DNA of 61,974 bases from Paracoccaceae bacterium. GTDB taxonomy: Bacteria > Pseudomonadota > Alphaproteobacteria > Rhodobacterales > Rhodobacteraceae. Under the pieces are notes generated by a model. That model was given only the letters and a program-made list of their open reading frames with translations. It was not told the DNA's origin and did not search any database. The stretch is from positions 81,966-143,939 of the forward strand of contig WFQE01000227.1 of NCBI GenBank assembly GCA_015487165.1, in the 5' to 3' direction. This document shows, one piece after another, positions 7,998 to 14,970 of the stretch (within the stretch, counting starts at the first letter, position 1; every line of letters begins with the position of its first letter). The position numbers and the translations under genes are program-made.

Positions 7998-8251
7998 TGC
8001 GCCGCCTCCTTGAACGTGAGCACGTCGCGCGCCGGCACCTCGATGGTTTCGCCGGTGCGGGGGTTGCGCGCCTTGCGGGCGGCCCGGTGCTTCATCTTGA
8101 AGGTGCCGAGCGGCCGCAGGATCAGCGCGCCGTCGCCGTGGCGGGCGCCCATGGTGATTTCCTCGACCACGGCATCGAGGATCTCCCGCGCCTGGGACTT
8201 GGGCACGGACAGCCGGTTGGCGATCCGGCCGACGAGTTCGTTCTTTGTCAT
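7994..8251 (-). CDS. HU/IHF-family DNA-binding protein
   Basis: 85 residues. Start at 8251 with an AAAAGGAGG site; upstream in-frame codons are part of the previous gene's end. It has the typical HU fold pattern: MTKNELVGRIANRL, helical region, LRPLGTFKMKHRAARKARNP and GETIEVPARDVLTFKEA. The arm tip usually has RNP, and here ARNPRTGE is intact. It bends DNA and may help compact or partition the element. Overlaps its neighbours on both sides in the operon. Confidence 0.92.
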   Translation of the reverse strand: MTKNELVGRIANRLSVPKSQAREILDAVVEEITMGARHGDGALILRPLGTFKMKHRAARKARNPRTGETIEVPARDVLTFKEAAQ

Positions 8252-8640
8252 TGATGACCTCCTTTTCGAGTCTTGGTTTTCTTCATGCCGGACTGGCCGG
8301 CCGAAGTCGGTTTGCCGCATCCCAGCTTCTCCCGTATGACGTAGAAGCTGACCGCATCGGACAGGAAGCGGCTGAGATTCATGTTCTCCCTGGTGCCGAG
8401 GACGCGGGACAGAATCTCCCTGAGCTTTTCCTCGTCATTGGAGATGACCCGCTTGCGGGCCTTGCCCGAGTGCACGAACATGCCGTTGTCGCGCAGGAAG
8501 CGGCTGTATTCGTCGGCGCAGAGATAGACGAACCGGGTGAAGTTCATGCCAAGCCGCTTTTGTTCCTCATCCAGCACGTCATCCACATATTCCGGCACGG
8601 TCAACGTGACGACGGACGCCTTCTTCTTGTCTTCCACCAT
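8248..8640 (-). CDS. Putative ribbon-helix-helix DNA-binding protein
   Basis: 130 residues. The N-terminal pattern (VVTLTVPEYVDDVL, then KRLGMN and FTRFVYLCADEY) fits a beta strand followed by two helices as in RHH proteins. A second, helical region and a basic tail follow. The start overlaps the previous stop (TGATG) with AAGGAG upstream. Sitting in the ParM-like operon, it may be an accessory centromere binder or the operon repressor. The fold call is from pattern only. Confidence 0.6.
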   Translation of the reverse strand: MVEDKKKASVVTLTVPEYVDDVLDEEQKRLGMNFTRFVYLCADEYSRFLRDNGMFVHSGKARKRVISNDEEKLREILSRVLGTRENMNLSRFLSDAVSFYVIREKLGCGKPTSAGQSGMKKTKTRKGGHQ

Positions 8641-9056
8641 CAGCTCCTTCCGAACATCCCGCGGAAGCCTGCCCGCAGGTTGTTCCCGTGTTTTGTCGTT
8701 TCCCTGGATTCATTGGCGGCCTCGGAAGCAGGCGTCTCCCGGACGGGCTCGACCGGGGGCCGCTCGCGCGGAGTCTCGGGATTCGGCTTCCGTTCGGCCT
8801 CGGGCTCCCGCTCATGCGTGCCTGTTACCGGACTGGAGGGCGCTCCTGCCATGAGTCCATGGCCCATCATGGCAGGAAAGGCGCCCATGTGCATGCCAGA
8901 GGCCATCTGGCCGCCCAGCATGTTGCGGAGTCCGACGGCGAGCGCAAGCCGCGCCAGGGATTCCCTGTCTCGTTCCGGGGCCGCATTCAGCAGGGACAGG
9001 GCCTCCAGTTCGAGCGCGGAACCGGCCGGATCGAGTTCGATGACGATCCGGGCCAT
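8640..9056 (-). CDS. ParR/StbB-like partner of the actin-like partition protein
   Basis: 138 residues directly downstream of the ParM-like gene. The N-terminus (ARIVIELDP, then a helical stretch to VGLRNML) looks like an RHH-type dimerisation and DNA-binding domain. The C-terminal half is low-complexity, rich in Pro/Glu/Arg. This matches the usual order of ParM then ParR or StbA then StbB in plasmid segregation cassettes. Identity rests mainly on context. Confidence 0.6.
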   Translation of the reverse strand: MARIVIELDPAGSALELEALSLLNAAPERDRESLARLALAVGLRNMLGGQMASGMHMGAFPAMMGHGLMAGAPSSPVTGTHEREPEAERKPNPETPRERPPVEPVRETPASEAANESRETTKHGNNLRAGFRGMFGRS

Positions 9057-9059
9057 GGC

Positions 9060-10211
9060 TTAGGCGGCCTGCTTCTGCGGCTGTTCCTGGTTGGCCGGCG
9101 CGTTCTCGGCGAAGGCCTCGGCCTCGATGTCGGCATACTTCGCGTAGCCCTTGGCATTGGCGAAGAAGCCGTCCGCGCAGAGCAGCAGCCGCTCGAACCG
9201 GTCGCCGCCGGCCTTGCGGATGGCGTCATGCAGGCGCAGGCCCGCGCCGCCGGTGAGCAGCAGCACGTCAATCTCTTCGAGGTTCCAGCCGAAGGATACG
9301 CTGTCGCAGACGCGGCTGGCGACGCTTTGCAGGGCATCCTCGGCCAGGTCGCTCACGTCAATCTCGCGGTTGCCGCCCGCGCGCAGAGTGCACTTGCCGT
9401 CCCTGAACACGAGCATCCGGGACGTGCGCGACTCGGGCACGGTGATGTGGTGCGTCTTGAAGATGCCGTCCAGCAGCCGCCGGAACACGTCGCGCATGCC
9501 GATTTCCTTGAAGCCCTTGCGGCTGGGGATGTAGTTGTAGCGCCCGTTCCGCATCTGGATGAACGCGAGATCCGTGGTGCGGTGGCCGATGTCCATGATG
9601 CCGATGACCTCGGCATCCGCCAGCGGCGTGCCCTCGCGCACGTTGCCCGCGTCATCGAACAGTTCGTTCAGGAACGAGGCATAGCTTTGCGGCAGGCAGA
9701 AGGCACGGATGCGTCCGGGCTGAACCGGATGCAGCACGTTGCCGACGTGGAACGGCTCGATGGCCTCGATGCTGTCAATGAGCCGCTCGCGCGCCTTCTC
9801 GGAGTCGTAGAAGCGCACCGGCAGGCCGGAAGCCACGAAGATGTCCTCGGGCCAGGCCTGGTGGCGGTGATAGTAGCCGCGCATGGCCACGCCCAGGGCG
9901 CCGCGCATCAGCGCCTGCCAGACCGGGCCTTCGGCCACATTGGCGTCGTCGCGGTTCTTCAACTGGCGGGAATCGTCCACGCAGGTGGCCAGCGAGCCGA
10001 TGAAATAGCGGTCGCCGCCGTATTCGACCATGAACGCGGCCAGCTCTTCGGGATTGATCAGCGAAATGTCCTCCTCGGCCAGGGACACGACCGACGGCAG
10101 GCTGTGCGTGACGACATGCTCGCCCGGGCCGGTGGAGTAGGCGATCTTGGTGAACCCGTGGCCGATGTCCGCGCCAACGACCAGGGGCGGGAGATGGTTC
10201 TTCTTGGGCAT
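9060..10211 (-). CDS. Actin-like plasmid segregation ATPase (ParM/StbA family)
   Basis: 383 residues. The actin-fold motifs are clear: phosphate 1 GADIGHGFTK near the N-terminus, phosphate 2 GIMDIGHRTTDLAF mid-protein, and the adenosine motif LLLTGGAG near residue 318. Such proteins form filaments that push plasmid copies apart. The start is at 10211 because GGAGG lies nine bases upstream; the frame extends ten codons further without a site. First gene of a six-gene operon (parR-like, RHH, HU, EF-hand, recJ). It is preceded by the GGAATA-TATACC / ATATCC motif also found before parE and the gene at 40169. Confidence 0.9.
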   Translation of the reverse strand: MPKKNHLPPLVVGADIGHGFTKIAYSTGPGEHVVTHSLPSVVSLAEEDISLINPEELAAFMVEYGGDRYFIGSLATCVDDSRQLKNRDDANVAEGPVWQALMRGALGVAMRGYYHRHQAWPEDIFVASGLPVRFYDSEKARERLIDSIEAIEPFHVGNVLHPVQPGRIRAFCLPQSYASFLNELFDDAGNVREGTPLADAEVIGIMDIGHRTTDLAFIQMRNGRYNYIPSRKGFKEIGMRDVFRRLLDGIFKTHHITVPESRTSRMLVFRDGKCTLRAGGNREIDVSDLAEDALQSVASRVCDSVSFGWNLEEIDVLLLTGGAGLRLHDAIRKAGGDRFERLLLCADGFFANAKGYAKYADIEAEAFAENAPANQEQPQKQAA

Positions 10212-10231
10212 GGTTTTCAACCTCCGCTTTC

Positions 10232-10257
10232 GGATATGCAAAAAGGTATATTATTCC
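10232..10257 (-). promoter_or_regulatory. Shared motif (type 2), copy upstream of parM
   Basis: On the minus strand GGAATAATATACC, seven bases, then ATATCC, ending 20 bases before the ATG. The same box, 7-base gap and ATATCC occur before parE (37884-37906) and the 40169 gene (40120-40146). Confidence 0.6.
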
Positions 10258-10320
10258 TTATGGCATGTCAAGCGCCCGCTCCGTTTTGAGCGTTCCACCT
10301 GTTCTGATAGAGTCCGGGGC

Positions 10321-10845
10321 ATGGACATATCGAAGTACGAGCGCGTCGCGGAGATGGCGACGGACCCGACCATGCCCCACCGACGCCGCAAGTATCTGCT
10401 GGACATCCCGCGCGCGATGGACGAGCAGGAGCGGCATGTCATCAAGCATGCAACGGCCTGGCTGGCGCACTACGGCCTGCTGGGGAAGAAGGAGATTGAA
10501 ATCCGGTTCTCGGACGAGAATCCTACCAATCCGGACTCGATCCAGATCGAGCTGGACCGCGAGCTGTGCCACAAGAACATGCTCGACGCGGAAGCGGAAG
10601 CGCGCCGTCTCATCGTGACCCTGGTAGCCACCGGGGCGGTGGCCCGCCAGAGCGATGTCCGGAAGCAGCAGAAAGAGCGCGAGGAACGGGAACACGCAGA
10701 GGCCGCGGCCAGGGGAAAGGATGTCCGCAAGCGTATCAAGCTGCGCTGCTCGTGCCCGCCGCCGGACAACTATGTTTGGGACGACGAGGTGGGGGAGGGC
10801 ATGACGCTGGAGTGCCGGAAGTGCGGGTCGTGGTTCGTGCCGTGA
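10321..10845 (+). CDS. Hypothetical protein with a C-terminal zinc-ribbon-like motif
   Basis: 174 residues. A long helical middle (KQQKEREEREHAEAA) precedes a C-terminal module with CSC near residue 143 and CRKC near residue 167, a possible metal site. The ATG is about seven bases after a TAGAGT -10 (TTGAGC -35, 16-base gap), so the transcript is probably leaderless. Divergent from the ParM operon. It resembles small metalloprotein-like plasmid proteins, but no family is recognised. Confidence 0.7.
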   Translation: MDISKYERVAEMATDPTMPHRRRKYLLDIPRAMDEQERHVIKHATAWLAHYGLLGKKEIEIRFSDENPTNPDSIQIELDRELCHKNMLDAEAEARRLIVTLVATGAVARQSDVRKQQKEREEREHAEAAARGKDVRKRIKLRCSCPPPDNYVWDDEVGEGMTLECRKCGSWFVP

Positions 10846-10861
10846 AGAAAAGGAGGATTGC

Positions 10862-11605
10862 ATGACGAATTTCTTGATTTTGTTGGTGTTTGCAGCCGTT
10901 GTGGGTGGCGTCATCAGCGCCGTCCGGCAGAATGGTGCCAGGAAGACGGGGTACAGGCCGTCCACCATGCCGGTGCCGCAACCGAAGGAAGACGAGCCCA
11001 AAAAGGATGTGGTGCAAATGACCCGTTTCCGGAAGGCGGCTTCGCTGATGACGCCTGCGGAACGGTCATTCTATGGCGTGCTATGCGAGGCGGTCGAGGG
11101 ACGCGCGCTGGTGTTCAGCAAGGTGAGAATGGAGGACGTGATTCAGGTGAAGAAGAACTTGCCTGGCAAGGACTGGGCTGCGGCCAGGGGCAGGGTTAGG
11201 AGCCGCCACTTCGATTTCGTGCTGTGCGATAAAGAACGCGTGGCGCCGCTATGCGCCATCGAGCTCAACGACAGCTCGCACAATAGCGCCAGCCGGAAAG
11301 AGCGGGACGATTTCGTGAATACCGCGTGCAAGGAAGCCGGCCTTCCCCTGGTCATGTATCCGGCCAAATCCGCCTACCGAGTGGCCGAAGTGCGCGAGGC
11401 AATCGAGCCGCATCTGTCCAGCCAGAAGCCTCAAGATCAAGTTACTGAGCTAACGCGAAAGGAAGGCGAACGCTTGTGCCCAAGGTGCAATGCGCCATTG
11501 GTTAAGCGCGTCGGCAGGAAGGGAAAGAACGCCGGCCAGGAGTTCTGGGGATGCAGCGCATACCCGCAGTGCAGGCACACGGAGCCTATTGCGGAGCCTT
11601 CTTGA
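10862..11605 (+). CDS. DUF2726 protein with N-terminal membrane helix and topoisomerase-type zinc finger
   Basis: 247 residues. A hydrophobic N-terminal helix (residues 3-20) comes first. A DUF2726 domain (about 55-185) follows, with the signature FDFVLCDKERVAPLCAIELNDSSH, a nuclease-like core. A C4 zinc finger follows (CPRCNAPLVKR, then FWGCSAYPQC), as found at the C-terminus of topoisomerase I and in nuclease-fused proteins. Starts 16 bases after the previous gene with AAAGGAGG. The second DUF2726 gene of this window (38550-39104) lacks the zinc finger. A role in DNA processing at the membrane is inferred. Confidence 0.8.
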   Translation: MTNFLILLVFAAVVGGVISAVRQNGARKTGYRPSTMPVPQPKEDEPKKDVVQMTRFRKAASLMTPAERSFYGVLCEAVEGRALVFSKVRMEDVIQVKKNLPGKDWAAARGRVRSRHFDFVLCDKERVAPLCAIELNDSSHNSASRKERDDFVNTACKEAGLPLVMYPAKSAYRVAEVREAIEPHLSSQKPQDQVTELTRKEGERLCPRCNAPLVKRVGRKGKNAGQEFWGCSAYPQCRHTEPIAEPS

Positions 11606-11951
11606 CATTCCAACCGGGGATGTCCTACGCTTTTGCGTGACGTTCCGCGTTGAGCGGCACGGTTCGGTGCCATGCTCCGCGGGCGCGGGAAACGGTTTTT
11701 GTTGGCTTTCAATGTCTCTTTGAGATACGGGAGCCGACAAAGAGAAGCGGCTTTGTTGTCCAGAGTCGCCGCTTCGGGAGGTCGTGACGTGGTAGCGTTG
11801 CGGTTTCCGGACAAAAGATAAATTCAAGCCCTTCGGGGGCTTGCGTGAGCACGCCTCCGGAAGGGCGGGATTTCATCATCCCCTCCCTCCTCCCCTGTCC
11901 CGTCCGGACGGGGGCGTGTTCATGCAAGCCTCTGAAGGGGAGGAGGTAACA
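11606..11951 (+). ncRNA. Structured non-coding region and 5' leader of the 11952 gene
   Basis: No gene is seen in these 346 bases, but there are three hairpins in series. Hairpin 1 is 11698-11741 (TTTGTTGGCT / AGCCGACAAA). Hairpin 2 is 11744-11775 (GAAGCGGC / GCCGCTTC). Hairpin 3 is a 27-pair hairpin with arms 11829-11855 and 11913-11939 in which all four departures from perfect complementarity are G-U pairs on the plus strand. Hairpin 3 ends against the AGGAGG ribosome site at 11940. The G-U pattern favours a transcribed RNA over a DNA palindrome. Confidence 0.55.
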
Positions 11952-12158
11952 ATGGAAATCTACGAGATCCGTGAACTGTTAGAGGAGATCAACGGCGGAG
12001 AGGATCGCCGTTATTACTCGGACGAAGTAGGCTATTCGTCATACTTCGCCCGGGCGTGGTACGACGGGAACGCCGTCATCGGCGAAACCTACTTCAACTG
12101 GAAGAAAACAAGCGCCGAAGAGGCGCGCAAAATATGGGAACGGGAGGCGTCCCGATGA
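11952..12158 (+). CDS. Small hypothetical acidic protein
   Basis: 68 residues, start after a strong AGGAGGTAACA site. The sequence is rich in Tyr, Trp and acidic residues (for example YYSDEVGYSSYFARAWY). It is followed by two terminators and preceded by a large structured leader, so it is probably tightly regulated. No family recognised; small acidic aromatic plasmid proteins can be anti-restriction or anti-CRISPR factors, but nothing here shows that. Confidence 0.65.
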   Translation: MEIYEIRELLEEINGGEDRRYYSDEVGYSSYFARAWYDGNAVIGETYFNWKKTSAEEARKIWEREASR

Positions 12159-12175
12159 GCCGCCTCCCCGTTTTT
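12141..12175 (+). terminator. Terminator after the 11952 gene
   Basis: GGGAGGCG / CGCCTCCC hairpin followed by CG and TTTTT; the gene's stop lies within the stem-loop. Confidence 0.8.
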
Positions 12176-12236
12176 AGTTGCCGTGACGGCGCCGTCGAGC
12201 GCGGCGCCGTTGTCGAGATCTTTTAGATAAATACCT

Positions 12237-12277
12237 CCCCCACGTCTGCGATTCGTTCGCGGTGGGGGATTTTTTTG
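12237..12277 (+). terminator. Second terminator before the convergent genes
   Basis: CCCCCAC / GTGGGGG stem with an inner GCG-rich loop, followed by A and seven or more T. Confidence 0.8.
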
Positions 12278-12300
12278 CCCGGACTTCGACCGATCACCTG

Positions 12301-13053
12301 TCAGGACAGGATATGGTTGACCAACCTCTCGGACTGACGCCATAGCTGTTTCGAGATGCCGCCCAGCTCGTGCATGCGCGCAATCTGCCGCGCCCACTGC
12401 CGGAACATCTTCGCCTCATCGTGCAGTCCGCCATCCACCATCTCAAAGAGCTGCATGGCCAAGCCAAGATCATCGAGCTTCATTTCGACATCCAGCCGCT
12501 GGATGACATCTTCCTGCTCGACGGTGAGCAGTCCTTCCCGCATGCGCCTACGCTGTTCCTCCAGCCAGCGCGCAAGGCTCCGCATCTCGGACGAGATGGC
12601 GTCCCTGGCCGGCAGACGGCCGGTTTCACGAACATATGCCTCGATGGTTGCTGCGCGCTCGAACCATTTCTCCATGTGCTCACGGCCGCGTTGGCGCCGT
12701 CGCACGACGAAGTGAGCCAGGCCCAGCGTATTCAGCAGCCGAATCCGGCTCTCGGAAAGGAGCCCATCCCGATGCAGGCGCACCTGCTCATGGAACCAGA
12801 CGTTGACCCGACGCTCGGCAGCTCCCATTTTTCCTCCGGCCCGCAGTTCCTGGTATCGGCCGACGACGGCCGCGGCCTCGGCGAATGAGCGGAGCCATTC
12901 CTGTTCTGTCTGTCCGAAGTTGATATTGGCTTCGTCGCGCAGCGCCTGGATCTGGCGCGCGGACAGGCGGCTCTCGACGTATTGCCTGCGGAGCCGTTCG
13001 CGCCATTTCACGAGCTTGGCTTCCCGGGCGCGCTCGAACATATCTGTCGGCAC
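12301..13053 (-). CDS. Helicase-associated-domain (HA repeat) protein, probably the 3' part of a gene cut by the tnpB element
   Basis: 250 residues from a GTG at 13053 (an ATG at 13041 is also possible). At least two repeats follow the HA pattern found at the C-terminus of some DNA helicases. The clearest is KWFERAATIEAYVRETG, LARWLEEQRRRMREG and LTVEQEDVIQRL at about residues 128-193. Another is near 40-110 (VWFHEQVRLHRDGLL, LNTLGL). The frame stays open upstream into the right end of the IS element. A 32-codon fragment with a good ribosome site lies on the far side of the IS at 14479-14577. I infer one original gene, third in the csf4 transcript. Confidence 0.65.
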   Translation of the reverse strand: MPTDMFERAREAKLVKWRERLRRQYVESRLSARQIQALRDEANINFGQTEQEWLRSFAEAAAVVGRYQELRAGGKMGAAERRVNVWFHEQVRLHRDGLLSESRIRLLNTLGLAHFVVRRRQRGREHMEKWFERAATIEAYVRETGRLPARDAISSEMRSLARWLEEQRRRMREGLLTVEQEDVIQRLDVEMKLDDLGLAMQLFEMVDGGLHDEAKMFRQWARQIARMHELGGISKQLWRQSERLVNHILS

Positions 13054-13086
13054 ATGATCATCGGGGGCTTCCCCCGGAACGTAGCC

Positions 13087-13250
13087 TTGACATCCTCCCC
13101 GGCCTGAAGGCCGGGGATTCCCGGGAGCCGGCTCATACCGGCTCCGGGAGAAGCCGCGTCACCGCGACTTCAGGTTCCTGCTTCACGGGGAGGCCAGTGC
13201 CCTTTCCCTCCACAGGCTTCCACGGCATGCCCTGCCGCGGGGCGGCGATG
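13087..13250 (-). ncRNA. Putative omega RNA / reRNA of TnpB
   Basis: In this family the guide RNA is made from the 3' end of tnpB through the right end of the element. The segment carries two GC-rich hairpins, GAGCCGGT/ACCGGCTC (around 13124-13147) and 13097-13116. The natural guide would be the minus-strand sequence just beyond 13087. Boundaries are inferred. Confidence 0.5.
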
Positions 13251-14374
13251 CCCGCCGCCAAGATGTTCTTCGCCGCATTCACGTCGGCGTTGTCGCAATG
13301 TCCGCAGGCCGTGCAGCGGAAGGCCGCCTGCGATGTCCGGCTGGCAGCGTCCACATGCCCGCAGGCGGAGCACCGCTGCGAGGTGTGCTTCGGATCCACC
13401 AGCACCAAGCGTCCGCCCAGCCAGGACAGCTTGTATTCGAGCTGCCTGCGGAACTCGCCCCATCCGGCATCGAGGATGGAGCGGTTGAGTCCGGCCTTGG
13501 CGCGGACATTGCGACCGGGGCAATCGAGCGTGCCCCGGGCTGATGCGCTCATGTCCTTGACGCGCAGATCCTCAAGGCAGACGACCGCGTGGCTCTTGCT
13601 GATCGCCGTGGTGGCCTTGTGGATCGCGTCCATGCGCGCATCAGAAATCTTGGCGTGGATGCGGGCAATGCGCGCGCATTGCCGCTTCCAGTTGTTCGAG
13701 AACTTCTGCTTGCGGGCAAGCCGCCGCTGCTCCCGGGCGAGCTTGCGGCCCAGCCGTTTCAGCGCCTTGGCGCCGGGAAAGGTGGAACCGTCGGAGAGGG
13801 TGGCCATGTTGACCACGCCCATGTCCACGCCGATGGCCGTATCCGCCGGATGCGCCGGCTCGGGCACTTCCATCTCCGTCTGGATGGAGACGAACCAGTG
13901 ACCGGCCCGGCGGGACACGGTGGCGTTGCGTATTTCTCCCTCGACGGGCCGTGACAGGCGCAATTTCACCCAACCGGCCTTCGGCAGGTACACGCGGCTT
14001 CCTTCCAGCTTGATGCCTTGCGGATACCGGAACGCATCATGCCGCCCCTTGCGCTTGAAGCGCGGCAGGCGCTTGTTCGGCCGCTCGGGATCGAAGGCGT
14101 CCATGAACGCTCGGTCGAGCGCCTTCAGCGTCTGCTGGAGCGCCTGGGAGTGGGTTTCGCAGAGGAAGGCAAGTTCGTCGGTCTGTTTCCAGAAGCGCAG
14201 CAGGTTGCACATCTCGCCGTACCGCATGATCCGGTGTCCGTCCCGGAGCCGTCGCAGGTTGATCTCCAGCGCCTTGTTCCAGATGAATCGGCAGCAGCCG
14301 GCCTGTATCGCGAACAGGCTCCTCTGCCCTTCGGTCGGCTCCAGCCGGAAACGGAATCCCTTGCGGATCAACAT
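13133..14374 (-). CDS. tnpB: TnpB, RNA-guided nuclease of an IS1341-type element
   Basis: 413 residues from the ATG at 14374. TnpB uses an RNA from the element's right end to cut DNA beside a short motif. The RuvC residues are intact: D184 in GVDMGVVNM, E268 in VCLEDLRV and D364 in NADVNAAKN. The zinc finger cysteines are C335, C338, C354 and C357. The N-terminal wedge begins FRFRLEPTEGQ. All catalytic residues are present, so it may be active. It lies inside the csf4 transcription unit. Confidence 0.93.
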   Translation of the reverse strand: MLIRKGFRFRLEPTEGQRSLFAIQAGCCRFIWNKALEINLRRLRDGHRIMRYGEMCNLLRFWKQTDELAFLCETHSQALQQTLKALDRAFMDAFDPERPNKRLPRFKRKGRHDAFRYPQGIKLEGSRVYLPKAGWVKLRLSRPVEGEIRNATVSRRAGHWFVSIQTEMEVPEPAHPADTAIGVDMGVVNMATLSDGSTFPGAKALKRLGRKLAREQRRLARKQKFSNNWKRQCARIARIHAKISDARMDAIHKATTAISKSHAVVCLEDLRVKDMSASARGTLDCPGRNVRAKAGLNRSILDAGWGEFRRQLEYKLSWLGGRLVLVDPKHTSQRCSACGHVDAASRTSQAAFRCTACGHCDNADVNAAKNILAAGIAAPRQGMPWKPVEGKGTGLPVKQEPEVAVTRLLPEPV

Positions 14375-14478
14375 GACTTTGATTTTACAGGCGTATCTGT
14401 CGGATCGCAACATGCGAGAACTAGTTCTGACGGATCGGAACCGCGCGCCTTATATCCCCATGCCTGAAGGCAGGGGCT

Positions 14479-14577
14479 TTACGGCGCGTCTTGGTAATGG
14501 CTTCGCACCTTCGTCCGCAGCTCGTCTCGCGTGCGCGCCACGATGGTGACGATGGGGATTTTCTTGAGTCTTCGCAT
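14479..14577 (-). pseudogene. 5' fragment of the gene interrupted by the tnpB element
   Basis: A 32-codon ORF starting at an ATG with a GAGGAGCAGC site, eight bases after the stop of the membrane-protein gene at 14586. The sequence begins MRRLKKIPIVTIVARTRDEL and looks like a genuine protein start. It stops at a TAA at the left edge of the IS. If the IS is removed right after the CCG codon, the frame continues into the HA-domain ORF beyond 13087. The exact junction is inferred. Confidence 0.5.
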
Positions 14578-14585
14578 GCTGCTCC

Positions 14586-14912
14586 TCAACGGCCCATCCG
14601 CTCCAATAAGCTAATGGCCATGTAACCATTCCCAACAAGAAAAGAACCAATCATTAGAATGTATGCTGCATAAATCTCGGAGGGACGTGGCGATTTTGCA
14701 GAGGAGCCCACGATAGCAGAAAAGAACGCAAGCATCCCTGAGAGATATGCAAGGCCTGTGGCGGCTCCATAACCGAGGCGCTCATCAAAGAAGATCAGCA
14801 CCAACAACCAACCCCCAACAAAAAAAGCGATATGGCCCGCGATTTGAACTTCCTTGCGCGCCAGTATCTTCTCAAACAGATCACCAGTTTCAGTGTTCCT
14901 TTCCATTTGCAT
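14586..14912 (-). CDS. Small multi-pass membrane protein next to csf4
   Basis: 108 residues with a strong AGGAGGAAAA site. About three hydrophobic segments (residues 25-43, 50-66 and 84-101). It lies 58 bases downstream of csf4 on the same strand and overlaps nothing, so it is probably co-transcribed with it. The base composition is slightly lower in GC than csf4. No family recognised; it is not a known Type IV component. Confidence 0.7.
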   Translation of the reverse strand: MQMERNTETGDLFEKILARKEVQIAGHIAFFVGGWLLVLIFFDERLGYGAATGLAYLSGMLAFFSAIVGSSAKSPRPSEIYAAYILMIGSFLVGNGYMAISLLERMGR

Positions 14913-14970
14913 TTTTCCTCCTGCCGGATGTTTCTACTTCTACCATAAAATGTGAAAACAACGCAACCGC

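Larger units (their letters stand above)
13087..14480 (-). mobile_element. IS1341-type (IS200/IS605 family, tnpB-only) insertion element
   Basis: Encodes only TnpB. The right end, downstream of tnpB, has the subterminal hairpin CCCCGGCC-TGAA-GGCCGGGG (13097-13116) and ends near TTGACATCC (plus-strand 13087). The left end has the related imperfect hairpin CCCCATGCC-TGAA-GGCAGGGG (14456-14476). Such hairpin ends and no terminal inverted repeats are typical of the family. Exact left boundary uncertain by a few bases. No tnpA is present, so movement would need a partner in trans. Confidence 0.85.

Noticed and set aside
14450-14650. Minus-strand ORF of 66 codons at the IS left end
   Set aside because: It overlaps the better-supported membrane gene and the interrupted gene fragment, and has no ribosome site.
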